Shown piece after piece: positions 60,971 through 64,000 of a stretch of DNA of 64,000 bases. The DNA comes from GCA-2683825 sp965662355. Lineage in GTDB: Bacteria > Planctomycetota > UBA1135 > GCA-002686595. A program made the position numbers and the translations under genes. The stretch is taken from NCBI GenBank assembly GCA_965662355.1, contig CBFIHP010000021.1, forward strand, positions 15,854 through 79,853, given 5' to 3'. How positions within the stretch are numbered: position 1 is the first letter of the stretch; the number at the start of each line of letters is the position of its first letter. The notes under the pieces were generated by a model, which saw only the letters and a program-made list of their open reading frames with translations, was not told the origin of the DNA and searched no databases.

Positions 60971-63250
60971 TCAACACCCCGCGTTCCGCACCAGGATGCA
61001 CTTGCCATCCAGCTGGATCAGGATCTCCCCGACCAGGGACAGGACGCCCTGGCGTCCCTCACGGATAAAACGCTTCATCAAGGCTTCATAGTCGGGCGAA
61101 GCGAACTCGACCGTGCGCTCGGGTTCGAGGTCCTTGCCGATCGCTCGGCCGTCGATCCAGCGCTTGCCGCGCAGGAAGAAGCACTGGTCCGCGATCTGCT
61201 GCACGTTCGACGTCTCGACCCTCTGCCCTGTCGCGCTCCACATCTGATTCGAAAAGTTCAACGTGCACTGTGAACGCCTCTCGTTGTAGTTGCGCGACTG
61301 GTTCACCGCCTCCTGGCCCGAGCGGATCTTTACCGCCCCCTCGTCCAGGTTGCACACCGTCGCCTCTTGCAAGTCGTCCAGCTTGGCCAGATCCGTCCCT
61401 TCGGCCGCCAGAAAGGCCGTGAACTCGCTGAGGATCCCGAAGCGCATCGACAGTCTCAGGATCTCGTCCGAGAGCTCGCGGAAGCGCGGGTCCTCAAAGA
61501 TCGTGCGATCCCCGGCCGACACGTTCACACCCGCGGCAGCTCCGGCTCGACGGATCTGATCCACCAGGTACGCGATCTTCCGCGAGGCCCACAGCCGCGA
61601 AACGAAGGCGTTCTTCGTCGAGGCCTTTTTCGTATCGAAGGCAAAGGCATAGGCCTTCTCGCCAGAGCTGCTCTTGCCGCGCAAGCGAAACGCCAACTCG
61701 CCCGGCTCCGCATAGCGCCCGAGCAGGATCAGCTGATCGCCATCGAACAGATCGGGCAGCTTGACCGGCATCAGATCCGTAATCGCCGTCGTGATCACAT
61801 CGCCCGCGACATTCGTCGTCTCTAGCTCGAGGTTCGACAACAGCGGTCCCTTCAGACGCCGAAACACCTGTCCCACGGCAACCTCGACGTCCTCACCCGG
61901 CAGAACGTACGTGCTGGTCGCACGCGTCTCGTTCGACAAGCGATCCAGCAACGGGGCATTGACATCGTTCCCGACGCCAAAGGCAAAGATCCGACGACCC
62001 GCCGCGTTCTTTTGCTCCACCATCGTGGCGATGGCCTCTTCGCCGACCTCCCCCACCGTGGCCAAGCCATCCGTCAAAAACAGCACCAGCGGCAGGCTGT
62101 CCAGCGCAGCCTCGCCCGCGATGGCCTCCTGCAGCGCCGCATGAATGTTCGTCCCTCCGTTGGATCGAATCTGCCCCACGTACTTGCGCGCTCGGGCCAT
62201 CGTCTCCTCGTCCTTCACGACCGCCCGCGCAGCGAAACGCTCCACCGCATCGGAGTACGCAATGATCTGGAACGACTCCCCGCCACGCAGCCCCTCGAGC
62301 ACCTGCAAGGCGGCCTTCTTGGCCTGCTCCAGCTTGCGCCCGGCCATGCTCCCGGATCGATCGATGACCAGAGTCACCTCGCGCCGAAGCGCTTCTTCCT
62401 GCGCCTCTTTCGCAGGCACACCGGCCAGGAGCAGGAAGTACCCACCACCACTCCCGTCCGGATAGCTCATCAGCGAAGCGCTCATTCCTCCGTTGTCCAG
62501 CAGGTACGACATCCGAAACGCCCCCGGTTCCTGGGTCCGAGCCGAAGCCCCCGCGGCCCCCGATGCCAACACGGCCGTCAAGCGATTCTCGCTCTGGCGC
62601 ACGACCTTCAGCGGATGGCTGGGCGAGTACACCGTCGAAATCGCCGCCTGCGAGCGCACTTCCACCTGCACCTTCCACGGCACCTGCACCCCGAGAGACT
62701 CGCTCCGCGGCAGCACATAATCCACGCGCAGCCCATCGCGCTGCAGCAGGTGCTCATAGCTCAAGCGCACCCGTTGCCTGCCCCCCGCCGGAACCGGAAA
62801 CACGCTCGAACGCAGCGCCCCATACCCCACGAACTCGAGCAACGCCGGGTCCTTCAGCTGCGCCACGATGGACTCGTACACCGCCCGCGCCTCATCCACC
62901 GCCAGCAAATCCACCGTCGGCCTCTCCGCCGCTCCCTCGAAGTCATAATCCGACACCGCAGCACCCTTCGGCACCGGCAACAACAACACCCCCTCTGCAG
63001 CCCGCGTCCCGGGATTCCACAACCCAACCAAGAGCGTCGTCCTGGCCACCTGCTCCACGATCTCCACCTCCACCTCGACGCTCTCGATCAACACCTGCGC
63101 CTGCCCGCTCGCCCGCCCCTCATGCGCATAAGCGCTTATCTGCGGAACGACCCAGTGGGTATGAGAATTCGTGACGGCTTGGCCAAACATCCCCACGGAT
63201 GTCATCGGCCCGCTCAACAACGCGAGGACGGAAAGAATGGTCGTTTTCAT
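60971..63250 (-). CDS. Exported VIT-VWA domain protein
   Basis: From the ATG at 63250 the product is 759 aa with a signal peptide (ILSVLALLSGPMTSVGMFG). Residues about 45-165 form a VIT (vault/inter-alpha-trypsin) domain (VEVEIVEQVARTTLLVGLWN, DYDFEGAAERPTVDLLAVDE). Residues about 268-440 form a von Willebrand A domain with a full MIDAS (VIDRSGSMAGR, then a Thr, then FLTDG). The C-terminus has helical and Asn/Gln-rich segments with several Cys. Such proteins bind ligands through metal; they are frequent in planctomycetes. A frame open further upstream is non-coding in appearance. It precedes a two-component pair that may monitor the same envelope state. Confidence 0.88.
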   Translation of the reverse strand: MKTTILSVLALLSGPMTSVGMFGQAVTNSHTHWVVPQISAYAHEGRASGQAQVLIESVEVEVEIVEQVARTTLLVGLWNPGTRAAEGVLLLPVPKGAAVSDYDFEGAAERPTVDLLAVDEARAVYESIVAQLKDPALLEFVGYGALRSSVFPVPAGGRQRVRLSYEHLLQRDGLRVDYVLPRSESLGVQVPWKVQVEVRSQAAISTVYSPSHPLKVVRQSENRLTAVLASGAAGASARTQEPGAFRMSYLLDNGGMSASLMSYPDGSGGGYFLLLAGVPAKEAQEEALRREVTLVIDRSGSMAGRKLEQAKKAALQVLEGLRGGESFQIIAYSDAVERFAARAVVKDEETMARARKYVGQIRSNGGTNIHAALQEAIAGEAALDSLPLVLFLTDGLATVGEVGEEAIATMVEQKNAAGRRIFAFGVGNDVNAPLLDRLSNETRATSTYVLPGEDVEVAVGQVFRRLKGPLLSNLELETTNVAGDVITTAITDLMPVKLPDLFDGDQLILLGRYAEPGELAFRLRGKSSSGEKAYAFAFDTKKASTKNAFVSRLWASRKIAYLVDQIRRAGAAAGVNVSAGDRTIFEDPRFRELSDEILRLSMRFGILSEFTAFLAAEGTDLAKLDDLQEATVCNLDEGAVKIRSGQEAVNQSRNYNERRSQCTLNFSNQMWSATGQRVETSNVQQIADQCFFLRGKRWIDGRAIGKDLEPERTVEFASPDYEALMKRFIREGRQGVLSLVGEILIQLDGKCILVRNAGC

Positions 63251-63297
63251 AACTGCTGGTTCTCCGTAGACACGTGCGCCCCATCGCGCACTTCTCT

Positions 63298-63456
63298 TTA
63301 TACGGCAGCCCTCGAGCCCTTGGTGGTAACGCCGAAGTAACGACCCTTGTCGATCCGAACGCCAACGAGCCCACGGCCCTGCGCGGGCCCGATGACTTCG
63401 CCGCGTTGCCCTGACGCCTCCCAGGCACATGTGCCGTTCGGAACGCCATCGATCAC
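63298..63456 (-). CDS. Possible small protein or gene remnant upstream of the VIT-VWA gene
   Basis: On the minus strand a frame ending in TAA at 63300-63298 reads, from a GTG at 63456, 52 residues including VPNGTCAWEASGQRGEVIG and GRGLVGVRIDKGRYFGV, which looks like an SH3-type small barrel. The frame is open 13 codons further back to a TGA at 63498-63496; in the same frame before that TGA stands ATG-ATG-GCG (MMANRTRCLAAP). Options are a GTG-started small gene, a recoded or broken gene, or chance. No other gene is seen in the 394 bp between the VIT-VWA gene and the tRNA. Confidence 0.33.
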   Translation of the reverse strand: MIDGVPNGTCAWEASGQRGEVIGPAQGRGLVGVRIDKGRYFGVTTKGSRAAV

Positions 63457-63644
63457 AGGGACTCCGACCGGGTTGGTTTGCAGGCAATCGTGAATTCAAC
63501 GATCATCGACCGGAGCAGCCAGGCAGCGCGTTCTGTTCGCCATCATCCGTTTGCCCCCGATCAAGAAGCTCAAGGGCACACGCCTTCCCCAGCCCACCTA
63601 CCTTGCTCCCGCTCGCCCGCCTTTGGTACAGTCCCGTCCATCAG

Positions 63645-63720
63645 GCGGGCGTAACTCAGTTGGTAGAGTGTCAGCTTCCCAAGCTGAATGTCGAGGGTTC
63701 GAGTCCCTTCGCCCGCTCCA
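63645..63720 (+). tRNA. tRNA-Gly (anticodon CCC)
   Basis: The 76-nt sequence folds with acceptor GCGGGCG/CGCCCGC, D-arm, anticodon stem TCAGC/GCTGA around loop TTCCCAA (CCC), T-arm GAGGG-TTCGAGT-CCCTT, discriminator T and encoded CCA (63718-63720). It reads GGG. Confidence 0.96.
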
Positions 63721-64000
63721 ACATTATCGGCCTTGTTGGGGGCAAGAAGCGTGCTTTTAGGGTGTCGCGGTGAATGCGAACCCGTAGGTCGGCGATCGAC
63801 TTGCTGTTTAGGGTACGGAATTCTTCGGCGGTGATTTGGCGAGGAGAGCTTGACTGATCCAGACCGTGCTGGATGAGAGGTCTTTTGCGAACGACCTCCA
63901 TGATTCACCAAGTGGCCGCCCGCCGAGTACTCATCGCTTAGAGTGCTGAATGTCGGCGCTGACAGCACGGCGACCCCGCTCGGGCCGTGCAGGTGACGAG
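63721..64000. other. Lower-GC segment after the tRNA
   Basis: By hand count 63721-63900 is about 55% G+C, well below the rest of the window. A minus-strand frame starting at 63901 runs into the tRNA and gives SSSPRQITAEEFRTLNSKSI-like sequence, unrecognised and probably not a real gene because its end is antisense tRNA. Nothing else is identifiable before the window edge. Confidence 0.35.

Noticed and set aside
63570..63968. Minus-strand frames across the second tRNA (ERAKGLEPSTFSL- and GEGTRTLDIQL-type sequences)
   Set aside because: Same artefact: antisense of tRNA-Gly(CCC). The part outside the tRNA has no recognisable family.
1..64000. CRISPR arrays, insertion sequences, rRNA, prophage genes, toxin-antitoxin pairs
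   Set aside because: I looked for regularly spaced repeats, transposase or integrase motifs, rRNA landmarks and small paired genes and found none that could be supported.

Overview
The window is high-GC bacterial chromosome (mid-60s percent by eye) and most likely comes from a Planctomycetota bacterium. Support for this: an exported subtilisin with dockerin-like DCNxNGxxD motifs, a PQQ-type beta-propeller with a GEFLGPNRTGS-like N-terminus, several FG-GAP/VCBS proteins, a VIT-VWA protein, a heptaheme cytochrome with TPRs, and a small Cys protein with an RFPKYPPQPV-like motif, which I recall as typical of planctomycetes. Lineage is an inference from content; no rRNA gene is present.

Layout. 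1-10.5 kb, all minus strand: a TonB-dependent receptor (cut by the window edge) with its own TonB, tRNA-Gly(GCC), then housekeeping genes (thiD, DHH phosphoesterase, sugar-phosphate-isomerase-like protein, purB, VanZ-like protein, RsbW-like kinase, nadC, HhH protein, FlhG/MinD ATPase, one unknown). 10.6-14.5 kb: secreted S8 protease, ruvC, divergent fused ispDF. 14.5-24.7 kb: an envelope-oriented block with an MsbA-like ABC exporter, two tandem SurA/parvulin-like secreted proteins, and divergently a small protein, a parvulin-like lipoprotein, a HEAT-type protein, and two metalloprotease-like proteins, the first with a degenerate zinc site. 24.7-37.6 kb: three-subunit NAD(P) transhydrogenase (pntAA-pntAB-pntB), SGNH hydrolase, Ser/Thr kinase with TPRs, typA/bipA, a YgfK-like iron-sulfur protein lacking the central GltD module, and a PQQ-propeller protein.

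37.7-44.6 kb is a tightly packed minus-strand operon: OmpR-type regulator, ABC ATPase, ABC-2 permease, double-PDZ lipoprotein and two exported FG-GAP proteins. It is the best candidate here for an uncharacterised system. 44.9-48 kb, plus strand: DUF1638 protein, LMW-phosphatase-like protein, heptaheme cytochrome. 48-56 kb: choice-of-anchor-B/LVIVD secreted protein, ECF sigma factor with zinc anti-sigma factor and an unknown exported protein, strong terminator, HtrA protease, large lipoprotein. 56.3-63.5 kb: small Cys protein, TPR/FG-GAP protein, a probable decayed gene, a two-component pair behind a VIT-VWA protein. The window ends with tRNA-Gly(CCC) followed by about 280 bp of clearly lower GC.

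Intrinsic terminators, operator-like palindromes and repeats were found by eye and are listed with coordinates. No CRISPR array, rRNA, insertion sequence or recognisable prophage gene was seen.
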